From the NCBI GenBank assembly GCA_003240855.1, contig QFNN01000014.1:1-41393 (forward strand): a stretch of DNA of 41,393 bases. Direction: 5' to 3'. Position 1 is the first letter of the stretch. Each line of letters starts with the position of its first letter. Under the pieces are notes generated by a model that saw only the letters and a program-made list of their open reading frames with translations, was not told where the DNA came from and made no database searches. The stretch is from Sphingomonas sanxanigenens (GTDB lineage: Bacteria; Pseudomonadota; Alphaproteobacteria; Sphingomonadales; Sphingomonadaceae). Below are positions 7,345 through 14,562 of this stretch, piece by piece. Position numbers and translations under genes: made by a program.

Positions 7345-9030
7345 TCAATCGGCGGGCGTCGCCGGGCATCGTCCGAAGCCTGGCCCATGCACGGCGCGGC
7401 CGGGCTTTGCGCCTGTCGGCGCGCCGTTCTTCAGCGCCTGAACGCCATTGACGAACACGTCGCGAACGCCGGTGGCATAGACTTGCGGCTTCTCGAAAGT
7501 CGAATGGTCGGCGATCGTCGCGGGGTCGAACAGCACGACGTCCGCATAATTGCCAGCCTTGAGCGATCCGCGATCGACGATGCCGATATTGGCGGCGGGC
7601 AGGGCGGACAGGCGGCGCACCGCGTCGGCCAGCGACATACGCTGCTCGTCGCGCACATAGCGGCCAAGCACGCGCGCGAAATTGCCGTAAGCGCGCGGAT
7701 GCGTCGACGATTTGAGAAACACCCCCTCGGGCGCCTGCGCCTCGGCATCCGACCCGAAGCTCATCCAGGGCAGCGCAACCTGCTTGCGCACATTATCCTC
7801 GGACATCAGGAAATAGATGGTGTCGACGCGGCTGCCGTCCTCGATCACCAGGTCGATCGCGGTCTCCTCGGGCGATTTGCCGCGCATCCTGGCGACCTCG
7901 GCCAGCGTCTTTCCGGTCAGCGGCTTCAGCGCGGGGTTCTTGAAGCCGGTGAACAGCATCCCCTCCGGCCCCGCGCCGTAGAAGAGATTTTCCCAGCCCT
8001 TGCCGGGCGCCTTCATCTCGGCGGCGACCTTGGCGCGCGTCGCGGGATCTTTCAGCCGGTCGATCCACGCCTCGAGCCCGCCGGCCTGCGCCCATGTCGG
8101 CATCGCCGCGTCGAGGCCCGTGGCGCCTGCCGTATAAGTGTACATGTTGGCGCTGATCTTCATGCCCGCAGCGCGCGCGGCGTTCACGCGTGCGATGGCG
8201 GCGTCATATTTCCCCCAATTCTCCTTGCCCGCCATTTTCAGATGATAGATTTGGGCAGGCGCGCCCGACTGGCGCGATATGTCTATCAGCTCGTCGATCG
8301 ACTCGATCAATCGGTCGCCTTCCGAGCGCATGTGGCTGATATAGCTGCCGCCGCATCCCGCCGCAGCCTTCGCAAGCGCGACCAGTTCGCCGGTTTCGGC
8401 ATAGGTGCCGGGCGCGTAGATCAGCGCGCTGCCTACGCCCATCGCGCCTTCGTCCATCGCCTGCCGCACCAGCCCCTGCATCTGGGCAAGCTGCGCTGGA
8501 TTGGGATCGACATCGCCTTCGCCCAGCACGTTGACGCGCACCGTCGTCGCGCCGACGAAGCTGGCGATGTTGGGCGCGATGCCCTTCTTCTCCATGAAGC
8601 TCAGATAATCGCCCAGCGTCGACCAGCCGATCTTGTAGCGGAAATCGCCCTGCCGCGCTTCGAGCACGCTCTTCATCTGCGTCGTGATCGGTCCCATCGA
8701 CCAGCCTTCGCCCATCACTTCCAGCGTGATGCCTTGCCTGAGGTCGCTCTGGCCCAGCCCGTCGATCATCAGCGATTCGGTCGCCCAGCTCAGCATGTTG
8801 ATGAAGCCCGGGGCGACCGCGAGGCCCTTGGCGTCGACGACCTTTGCCGCGCTGCCCTTCACCGTGCCGACTGCGGCGATCCTGTCGCCCTTGATCGCGA
8901 CGTCGCCGAGATAGGGCGCACCGCCCGATCCGTCATAAATGGTTCCACCCTTGATGATCACGTCATAAACGGGTGGCGGGGCGGCCCCGACGAGCAGCGC
9001 GGCGGCAAGCGAGAGGGCAAAATATTTCAT
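7345..9030 (-). CDS. N-acyl-D-amino-acid deacylase-like amidohydrolase, exported
   Basis: A 561-residue amidohydrolase with a short signal peptide (MKYFALSLAAALLVGAAPPP). The ATG at 9030 was chosen for this and for the upstream AAGGGG. The N-terminal beta sandwich reads DVIIKGGTIYDGSG and the fold is that of D-aminoacylases and D-glutamate deacylases. His233 (SHMRSEGD), His263 (IYHLK) and Asp428 (GSDAEA) match the conserved beta-metal and catalytic positions. The HxH normally found after APGFID is absent: residues 74-82 read PGFINMLSW. The position of the usual metal-ligand Cys reads GEGW. Related proteins with this same variant exist in other bacteria as I recall, so it is probably a subfamily rather than a mutation. 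Substrate unknown, possibly D-amino-acid-containing peptides or N-acyl amino acids. Confidence 0.85.
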   Translation of the reverse strand: MKYFALSLAAALLVGAAPPPVYDVIIKGGTIYDGSGGAPYLGDVAIKGDRIAAVGTVKGSAAKVVDAKGLAVAPGFINMLSWATESLMIDGLGQSDLRQGITLEVMGEGWSMGPITTQMKSVLEARQGDFRYKIGWSTLGDYLSFMEKKGIAPNIASFVGATTVRVNVLGEGDVDPNPAQLAQMQGLVRQAMDEGAMGVGSALIYAPGTYAETGELVALAKAAAGCGGSYISHMRSEGDRLIESIDELIDISRQSGAPAQIYHLKMAGKENWGKYDAAIARVNAARAAGMKISANMYTYTAGATGLDAAMPTWAQAGGLEAWIDRLKDPATRAKVAAEMKAPGKGWENLFYGAGPEGMLFTGFKNPALKPLTGKTLAEVARMRGKSPEETAIDLVIEDGSRVDTIYFLMSEDNVRKQVALPWMSFGSDAEAQAPEGVFLKSSTHPRAYGNFARVLGRYVRDEQRMSLADAVRRLSALPAANIGIVDRGSLKAGNYADVVLFDPATIADHSTFEKPQVYATGVRDVFVNGVQALKNGAPTGAKPGRAVHGPGFGRCPATPAD

Positions 9031-9118
9031 GGAGCACCCCTTATTTTCCATAATGAAAAAAGAGGCATAGCGTGCCTTGGCGCGATCGCCAATCGGCATG
9101 GTGAGGGAGATTCGGCGA

Positions 9119-9736
9119 ATGGACGGGCTGGTGCTTCACGAATATGCCGCGTCGGGCAATTGCTACAAGATCCGCCTGACCGCAGGCTTGCTCGGGCTAG
9201 CGCTCGAGCGCCGCGACTATGACATTTTGAAAGGTGAGACGCGCACGGACGCCTTTCTGGCATCGGTCAATGCCAATGGCCGTATCCCGGTGCTGCAGAT
9301 CGGCGATGCTTTCCTGCCCGAGAGCAACGCTGCCTGCTTCTATCTGGCCGATGGCAGCGCCCTCATCCCCGACGATCGCTTCGACCGCGCGGACATGCTG
9401 CGCTGGATGTTCTTCGAACAGTATAATCACGAACCCAATATCGCGACCCTGCGCTTCTGGATCGCCTTCGTCGGGTTGGACGCGTTGAGCGATATCCAGC
9501 GCGGACAGATCGCGGCGAAGCGGTCGGCGGGCGAGGCTGCGCTGGATGTCATGGAAAAGCATCTGGCCGGACGGCGCTTCTTCGTCGGCGATGCGCTCAG
9601 CCTCGCCGATATCGCGCTCTATGCCTATACCCATGTGGCGGGCGAGGGCGGGTTCGATCTTGCAGCTTATCCCGCCGTCGGCCGCTGGCTCGCCACGGTC
9701 GCAGCCACCCCCGGATTTGTCACGATCGACGCCTGA
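9119..9736 (+). CDS. Glutathione S-transferase family protein
   Basis: A 205-residue cytosolic GST. The N-terminal thioredoxin-like domain starts LVLHEYAASGNCYKIRL, where the SGNCYK segment is the usual active-site loop, and it includes the GSH-binding NANGRIPVLQIGD and LPESNAACFYLA, the latter in the position of the typical ES motif. The C-terminal helical domain carries FFVGDALSLADIALYAYTH. The ATG at 9119 was preferred over two upstream ATGs because it follows GAGGGAGA. It is divergent from the amidohydrolase with an 88-bp shared promoter region. The specific substrate is unknown. Confidence 0.9.
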   Translation: MDGLVLHEYAASGNCYKIRLTAGLLGLALERRDYDILKGETRTDAFLASVNANGRIPVLQIGDAFLPESNAACFYLADGSALIPDDRFDRADMLRWMFFEQYNHEPNIATLRFWIAFVGLDALSDIQRGQIAAKRSAGEAALDVMEKHLAGRRFFVGDALSLADIALYAYTHVAGEGGFDLAAYPAVGRWLATVAATPGFVTIDA

Positions 9737-9776
9737 CTGTCGCAAAAGCGTCATCCCGATCGCGTCCGCCTGTAAC
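9737..9776 (+). promoter_or_regulatory. Candidate Pho box (PhoB half-sites in 11-bp phase)
   Basis: The sequence reads CTGTCGC (9737) - AAAA - GCGTCAT (9748), and CTGTAAC starts at 9770. PhoB boxes are 7-bp direct repeats close to CTGTCAT/CTGTAAC with an AT-rich 4-bp spacer and an 11-bp pitch. The first two half-sites each match CTGTCAT at 5 of 7 positions and are exactly 11 bp apart. The third (CTGTAAC, a common form) starts 33 bp, three turns, after the first. The site begins right after the GST stop and lies 50-89 bp upstream of the PlcP-like start. The phasing is seen directly; PhoB binding is inferred. Confidence 0.55.
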
Positions 9777-9825
9777 AAGAATGGGTCATAGGCTCCGGGC
9801 GTCAGAAACGTCCGACGGGGTATGC

Positions 9826-10701
9826 ATGGACGCCTTTACACGCATCGCCGGCGATGGCGATCTGGCTGAGTTCACGGCCGCCACGCCGCACCATCCCGAG
9901 CCGATGGGCGTCGAGCGCCGCCGCTACCGCACCATCTGGATTTCGGACATCCATCTGGGCACGCGCGGCTGCAACGCCCAGATGCTGATCGACTTTCTCG
10001 ACCGCACCGACAGCGAGACCATGTATCTGGTCGGCGACATCATCGACGGCTGGCGGATGCGCAGGAAGTTCTACTGGCCGGCGGCGCATAACGACGTTGT
10101 GTGGCGTATCCTGAAACGCGCCCGGCGCGGCACGCGCGTCATCTACATCCCTGGCAACCATGACGAGATGTTCCGTCAGTTCACGGGGATGAGCTTCGGC
10201 CCGATCGAGATCCGTCGCAAGGCGATCCACGAAACGGTCGACGGTCGCAAGCTGCTTGTCCTTCACGGCGACGAGTTCGACACGATCATGCTCGCGCATC
10301 GCTGGCTCGCCTTCGTCGGCGACGCGGCCTACGAGTTGATGATGAAGCTCAACCTGGTGGTGAACCGGGTGCGCCAGGCGCTCGGGTTGCCTTACTGGTC
10401 GCTCAGCAAGCACGCCAAGCACAAGGTCAAGAACGCCGTCGAGTTCATCAGCCGCTTCGAGGAGATCGTCGCGCACGAAGCCGGGACGCGCGGCGTCGAC
10501 GGCGTCGTCTGCGGTCATATCCACACTGCTGAAATCAGGGACATCGCCGGCGTCGCTTATTATAACGACGGTGACTGGGTCGAAGGCTGCACCGCGCTCG
10601 TCGAACATTTCGACGGGCGCATGGAGGTGCTCCACTGGGCCGACGAGATCGCCGCGCGCGAGCGTGCTGAGGGTGCCCGGATCGTGAAGCTCGCCGCGTG
10701 A
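9826..10701 (+). CDS. plcP: PlcP-like metallophosphoesterase (phospholipase C type; LpxH-related family)
   Basis: A 291-residue calcineurin-like phosphoesterase with all five metal blocks: DIHLG (residues 41-45), GDIIDGW (70-76), GNHDEMF (110-116), HGDEFD (147-152) and GHIHT (230-234). Such proteins are often labelled UDP-2,3-diacylglucosamine diphosphatase. In Sinorhizobium meliloti and marine alphaproteobacteria, PlcP of this family cleaves phospholipids to diacylglycerol during phosphate starvation and sits next to the glycosyltransferase Agt. The next gene here is such a glycosyltransferase, overlapping by 4 bp, and a Pho-box-like element lies upstream. Those are the reasons for preferring PlcP over LpxH. 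The ATG at 9826 follows GACGGGG; an alternative start is at 9904. The enzymatic role is inferred from context. Confidence 0.75.
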   Translation: MDAFTRIAGDGDLAEFTAATPHHPEPMGVERRRYRTIWISDIHLGTRGCNAQMLIDFLDRTDSETMYLVGDIIDGWRMRRKFYWPAAHNDVVWRILKRARRGTRVIYIPGNHDEMFRQFTGMSFGPIEIRRKAIHETVDGRKLLVLHGDEFDTIMLAHRWLAFVGDAAYELMMKLNLVVNRVRQALGLPYWSLSKHAKHKVKNAVEFISRFEEIVAHEAGTRGVDGVVCGHIHTAEIRDIAGVAYYNDGDWVEGCTALVEHFDGRMEVLHWADEIAARERAEGARIVKLAA

Positions 10702-11723
10702 GGATCGCGCTGGTCACTGATGCCTGGAGCCCGCAGGTCAACGGCGTCGTCCGCACGCTTCAGTCCGTCCGCGCCGAGCTTGAACGCCAGGGGCATGAGG
10801 TGATGGTCATTTCACCCGACCTGTTCATCTCGCTGCCTTGTCCGACCTATCCGGAGATCAGGCTGGCGATGACGCGCACCGATACGGTGGGCGCGATGAT
10901 CGCCGGCTTCGGCCCTGATGCGATCCATCTGGCGACCGAAGGGCCGCTCTGCGTCGCCGCGCGGCGTTGGTGCCTCAGAAATGGCCATCCCTTCACCACC
11001 GCCTATCACACTCAGTTTCCCGATTATGTCGCAAAGCGCACCGGCGTTCCGGCCGAATGGGTTTGGCGTTACATCCAGTGGTTTCACTGGCCTGCGAGCG
11101 CGATACTCGCCTCGACCCCGTCGATCCGCACGACGCTCAGCGATCATGGCCTTAACCGGCTGAAGCATTGGGGCAGGGGAGTCGACCTCACGTGTTTCGG
11201 GCAGGATGCGCCGCCGCATCCCGCCTTCGCGGGCGTTGAGGGGCCGATCCTGCTTTATGTCGGCCGTGTCGCGGTCGAGAAGAATATCGAGGCGTTTCTC
11301 GCCGCCGACGCGCCGGGCGTGAAGTTCGTGGTCGGCGACGGCCCGGCGCGCGCCGAGCTTGAGGCGCGCTATCCCGATGCGCGCTTCCTGGGCATGCTTT
11401 CGGGGCGCGATCTGGCAGGCGCTTATGCCGGCGCCGACGCGTTCGTCTTTCCCAGTCGCACCGATACGTTCGGTCTGGTGATGATCGAGGCCATGGCTTG
11501 CGGCACGCCGGTCGCCGCTTATCCGGTCACGGGGCCGATTGATATCCTGACCCCGGAAACGGGTGCGATGGACGAGGATCTGTCAGTGGCGATCCGTGCT
11601 GCGCTTCGCCTCGACCGCGCCGCCTGCGCTGCGCACGGCGCAGGCTTCACCTGGGCGGAAAGCGCCCGCCAGTTCCTCGACGCGCTCGAACCGATCCGGG
11701 CGGACGTGCCGCTCGCGGCCTGA
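10698..11723 (+). CDS. agt: Family-4 glycosyltransferase, Agt-like (diacylglycerol glycosyltransferase candidate)
   Basis: A 341-residue GT-B glycosyltransferase. The N-terminus ALVTDAWSPQVNGVVRTL is typical of the SQD2/MgtA/Agt group. The C-terminal donor site includes LLYVGRVAVEKNIEAFL, FLGMLSGRDLAGAYAGAD and FPSRTDTFGLVMIEAMACG (the EX7E-type region). It starts with GTG overlapping the PlcP-like stop in a GTGA junction, so the two are translationally coupled. In alphaproteobacteria Agt uses the diacylglycerol released by PlcP to make mono-glycosyl or glucuronosyl lipids that replace phospholipids when phosphate is scarce. An alternative is a mannosyltransferase for a glycolipid or polysaccharide. 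Family certain, acceptor inferred. Confidence 0.8.
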   Translation: MRIALVTDAWSPQVNGVVRTLQSVRAELERQGHEVMVISPDLFISLPCPTYPEIRLAMTRTDTVGAMIAGFGPDAIHLATEGPLCVAARRWCLRNGHPFTTAYHTQFPDYVAKRTGVPAEWVWRYIQWFHWPASAILASTPSIRTTLSDHGLNRLKHWGRGVDLTCFGQDAPPHPAFAGVEGPILLYVGRVAVEKNIEAFLAADAPGVKFVVGDGPARAELEARYPDARFLGMLSGRDLAGAYAGADAFVFPSRTDTFGLVMIEAMACGTPVAAYPVTGPIDILTPETGAMDEDLSVAIRAALRLDRAACAAHGAGFTWAESARQFLDALEPIRADVPLAA

Positions 11724-11826
11724 ATCGCGCGGCGCGTTCGTCCCGGCTTTTGCGGATCACCACGAACAGCGCGATCGTACAAAGCGCGACGGTGATCAGG
11801 AAGGCGATGAACGGATCGATAGGCAT
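11647..11826 (-). CDS. Possible small membrane protein, 59 aa
   Basis: A minus-strand ORF starts MPIDPFIAFLITVALCTIAL and continues FVVIRKSRDERAARF, a single hydrophobic helix followed by basic residues, as in many bacterial small membrane proteins. The hydrophobic half lies in the spacer after the glycosyltransferase gene, and the last 77 bp overlap that gene's 3' end in antisense, where the translation becomes Arg/Pro-rich and less convincing. A weak GGGA precedes the ATG. No family is recognised. It may be real or a chance ORF. Confidence 0.4.
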   Translation of the reverse strand: MPIDPFIAFLITVALCTIALFVVIRKSRDERAARFRPRAARPPGSVRARRGTGGRFPPR

Positions 11827-11961
11827 GGCTTGTCCCGGTTCGGATAATCCTGAAGCAGTATTGGCGACTGCCGGGATCCGGACATAAGCCCGGGCAGCGT
11901 TGATTCTCGAGAAGGGCGGGGCGCCATTCGCATATCATCCGCATATGGGCGGCGGTTTCGC

Positions 11962-12633
11962 GTGCGGCTGATGATCGCGCCGATCCTGCTTTGCGCCACA
12001 GCGCCGGCATTGGCCGCGGGCGGCGGCGACGTCGTTGACGATTCAGCGCCTGAGACGCCGGGCATGTGCCATTTTGAAAGCTGGGGCACGCTGGCGCGCG
12101 GCGGGCAGCGCGAGGTCACCATAGCGCCGGCCTGTACGCGCAAGGCCATGCCTGGCCTGGAAATTGGCGGGTTTATCACCCGGGCCTGGAGCGGCGGCGC
12201 GCCCGCCTCGACCGAAATCGGCGTCGCGCCCAAGCTGAATCTGCGCCCCGAAAGCCTCGGCGTCGGCATCGGGATCGAAGCTACGGCGGGGATCGGCGTC
12301 GAAACCGGCCGGCTTGAAAGCGCCTCGGTCACGGTGCCCGTAACGGTGCCGGCGAGCGACTGGGCGCGCCTCAACTTCAATCTCGGCTGGCAATGGAGCC
12401 GCGGCGGGCGGGGGCATCGCCTGTTCGCCGGCGCGCAAGCCGAACTGAAGCTGACGCCGCACTGGCAACTGATCGTCGAGGGCTTCGGCCATGATGACGG
12501 CAAGCCGGGCGGACAGGCCGATCTGCGCTGGAACCTCCCCGGTGGCAGGGGGAGCCTGGATCTTATGGCGGGAAAGCGGGTGCTTGACCGGGAGTCGTTG
12601 GCCGTCACGCTTGGCGTCACGCTGCGTGGATAG
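11962..12633 (+). CDS. Secreted hypothetical protein, probably beta-rich outer-membrane type
   Basis: A 223-residue protein with a signal peptide (MIAPILLCATAPALAAGGG; start GTG 11962 or ATG 11971). The rest alternates hydrophobic and polar residues as in beta strands, with many Gly and aromatic residues, for example IGIEATAGIGVETG, LNFNLGWQWSRG and HRLFAGAQAELKL, and it ends SLAVTLGVTLRG. This pattern suggests a small beta-barrel or outer-membrane-associated protein. I do not recognise the family. It stands alone between the glycosyltransferase and trcR, with a terminator-like hairpin about 100 bp downstream. Confidence 0.75.
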   Translation: MRLMIAPILLCATAPALAAGGGDVVDDSAPETPGMCHFESWGTLARGGQREVTIAPACTRKAMPGLEIGGFITRAWSGGAPASTEIGVAPKLNLRPESLGVGIGIEATAGIGVETGRLESASVTVPVTVPASDWARLNFNLGWQWSRGGRGHRLFAGAQAELKLTPHWQLIVEGFGHDDGKPGGQADLRWNLPGGRGSLDLMAGKRVLDRESLAVTLGVTLRG

Positions 12634-12731
12634 CGGGCCGTGACGGGCGCGAATAAATGATAATGGCGGGCCTGGGAGCGCAAATGCTTGCCCTTGTCCG
12701 CCATCGCGACTAGATCATGCCGCAATGGTTC

Positions 12732-12761
12732 GGCCGCTCCGTGAGGGGCGGCCCTTATTTT
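12732..12761 (+). terminator. Rho-independent terminator or attenuator before trcR
   Basis: GGCCGCTCC (12732-12740), loop GTGA, then GGGGCGGCC (12745-12753) form a 9-bp stem with one G-U pair, followed by CTTATTTT. This has the form of an intrinsic terminator on the plus strand. It lies only 5 bp before the SD (GGAGG, 12766-12770) of trcR. It may end the transcript of the upstream hypothetical gene or act as an attenuator in the trcR leader. Confidence 0.65.
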
Positions 12762-12780
12762 GTCCGGAGGATTCCGCCCC

Positions 12781-13458
12781 GTGGCCCAGCCGCTCATGCC
12801 CCATGCGACCGCTTCCTGGCTGGTCGACAATACCGCGCTCAGCTTTGAGCAGATCGCCGATTTCTGCGGTCTGCATATCCTCGAGGTGCAGGCGATCGCC
12901 GACGATACCGCCGCCACGAAGCTTACCGGCCGCGACCCCGTTCGCGCGCACGAGCTGACGATGGACGAGATCGAAAAGGGTCAGAAGGATCCGAACTACC
13001 GGATGAAGATGACCAAGGGGCCGGAACAGGTGCGCCGGACCAAGGGACCGCGCTACACCCCGGTGTCGAAGCGTCAGGACAAGCCCGACGGCATCGCCTG
13101 GATCATCCGCAACCACCCCGAGGTGTCGGATGGCCAGATCAGCAAGCTGATCGGCACCACGCGCACGACGATCGCGGCGATCCGCGATCGTACGCACTGG
13201 AACATCGCCAACATCACGCCCAAGGATCCGGTGACGCTGGGCCTGACCTCGCAGCGCGAGCTCGACGCGATCGTCGCCAAGGCTGCGAAGGCGGCCGGCA
13301 TCGAAGCTCCGGTCGACGAGCGTCTGGCGGGCGACCGCGAGGCGCTGATCGAACAGCTCCGCGCGGAACGCGAAGCCGCCGCGCGCGGCGTCGAGGAAGC
13401 CGAGACGTCCAGTTCGTCGCTGCTGCCTCCGGGCGTCGTCGATCCCTTCAAGCGCTGA
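12781..13458 (+). CDS. TrcR-type cell-cycle transcriptional regulator (DUF1013)
   Basis: A 225-residue alphaproteobacterial DUF1013 protein. It begins MAQPLMPHATASWLVDNTAL, followed by FEQIADFCGLHILEVQAIAD, and has a second helix-turn-helix-like part (SDGQISKLIGTTRTTIAAIR, about residues 118-137) and the conserved HWNIANITPKDPVTLGL. The tail is acidic and Ala-rich and ends LPPGVVDPFKR. The GTG at 12781 is preferred because GGAGG lies 10 nt upstream and the usual family N-terminus starts here. Members of this family are named TrcR and are linked to cell-cycle transcription in Caulobacter. It is followed 4 bp later by an MBL hydrolase gene. Confidence 0.88.
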   Translation: MAQPLMPHATASWLVDNTALSFEQIADFCGLHILEVQAIADDTAATKLTGRDPVRAHELTMDEIEKGQKDPNYRMKMTKGPEQVRRTKGPRYTPVSKRQDKPDGIAWIIRNHPEVSDGQISKLIGTTRTTIAAIRDRTHWNIANITPKDPVTLGLTSQRELDAIVAKAAKAAGIEAPVDERLAGDREALIEQLRAEREAAARGVEEAETSSSSLLPPGVVDPFKR

Positions 13459-13462
13459 TCGC

Positions 13463-14518
13463 GTGGCGACGGCCGTCCGTCGCCAGCCGGACGAAGGGCT
13501 GGCTTATCCCTTCGGACGCGAAGGCCCTGCGGCCGGTGAACTGATCCCGGTCGCCGAAGGCGTGGGCTGGGCGCGGCTGCCGGTGCCCGGTTCGCTGCGC
13601 CACATCAATGTCTGGGCGCTCGACGATGGCGACGGCGTCGCGCTCGTCGACACCGGGCTGGATATTGCCCAGTGTCGCGAGGCGTGGGACGCGCTGTTCG
13701 CAGGCGGGCTGGCCGGCCGCCGCGTAACGCGTGTCATCGTCACTCATTTTCATCCCGATCATGTCGGTCTTGCGGGCTGGCTCTGTCGCCGTTTCGACGC
13801 GCCCTTGTGGATGAACCGCACCGAATATCTGCTCGCGCGCCTCGCTATCGCCGATCAGCGTCCCGAACCGCCGGCCGAGCAGGTCGCGCAGCGCATCGCC
13901 GCCGGCTGGAGCGAAGCGCAGGTCGATGCCGAGCGGGGCATGGGATGGGGGCGTTTCGCCCGGATCGCCGCGCCGCTTCCGATCGGGCACGTCGCATTTG
14001 CCGAGGGCGACGAGCTGGCGATCGGCGACCGCCGCTGGCGCGTGATGACCGGGTCGGGCCACACGCCGGAGCATTGCGCGCTCGTCGATGTCGAGGGCGG
14101 GCTGATGATCGCCGGCGATCAGCTCCTGCCCCGGATCAGCAGCAACATCTCGCTCGGCGCGATGGAGCCCGAGGCCGATCCGCTGGCCGACTGGCTGGCG
14201 TCGCTCGCACGTTTTCAGCGCGATCTCGATCCCGCTATTCTGGTCCTGCCCGCGCACGGCGAGCCCTTCACCGGCGCGCATGTCCGCCTTGCAGCGCTTG
14301 CCGCAGGCCATGCGGACCGGCTCGATGCGCTCGAACTGCTGCTGCGCGAAGCGCCGCGGCGCGCGATCGATTGCTTCATCACGCTCTTCGGCCGCGAGCT
14401 GGACGATTCGGTCATCGGACTCGCGACGGGCGAGGCGCTGGCTCATCTCCGCTGGCTGGAGCGCGTCGGCCGTGCGCGGCGCGAAGTGCGTGACGGCGTC
14501 TGGTGGTTCAGCGCCTGA
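13463..14518 (+). CDS. MBL-fold metallo-hydrolase
   Basis: A 351-residue metallo-beta-lactamase fold protein. The HxHxDH zinc motif is visible as THFHPDHVG around residue 94, followed by GSGHTPEHC (third His) near 200, GDQLLP (Asp) near 218 and PAHGEPF (last His) near 263. The C-terminal ~80 residues form a helical domain often attached to such hydrolases. The start is a GTG 4 bp after the trcR stop. Substrates of this subgroup are mostly unknown; thioester or lactone hydrolysis is possible. An acyl-CoA ligase gene follows 44 bp later. Confidence 0.88.
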   Translation: MATAVRRQPDEGLAYPFGREGPAAGELIPVAEGVGWARLPVPGSLRHINVWALDDGDGVALVDTGLDIAQCREAWDALFAGGLAGRRVTRVIVTHFHPDHVGLAGWLCRRFDAPLWMNRTEYLLARLAIADQRPEPPAEQVAQRIAAGWSEAQVDAERGMGWGRFARIAAPLPIGHVAFAEGDELAIGDRRWRVMTGSGHTPEHCALVDVEGGLMIAGDQLLPRISSNISLGAMEPEADPLADWLASLARFQRDLDPAILVLPAHGEPFTGAHVRLAALAAGHADRLDALELLLREAPRRAIDCFITLFGRELDDSVIGLATGEALAHLRWLERVGRARREVRDGVWWFSA

Positions 14519-14562
14519 CGAGGCGATTGCCGAGACCGCTCATCGCACTTACACCCGTGTGA

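Noticed and set aside
7195..9222. Plus-strand ORF of 675 codons opposite the amidohydrolase
   Set aside because: It has no start context, its composition is that of an antisense shadow, and it runs across the divergent promoter region.
9826..10701. Calling the phosphoesterase LpxH of lipid A synthesis
   Set aside because: Alphaproteobacteria normally use LpxI, and the coupled glycosyltransferase plus Pho-like half-sites fit PlcP better. Not fully excluded.
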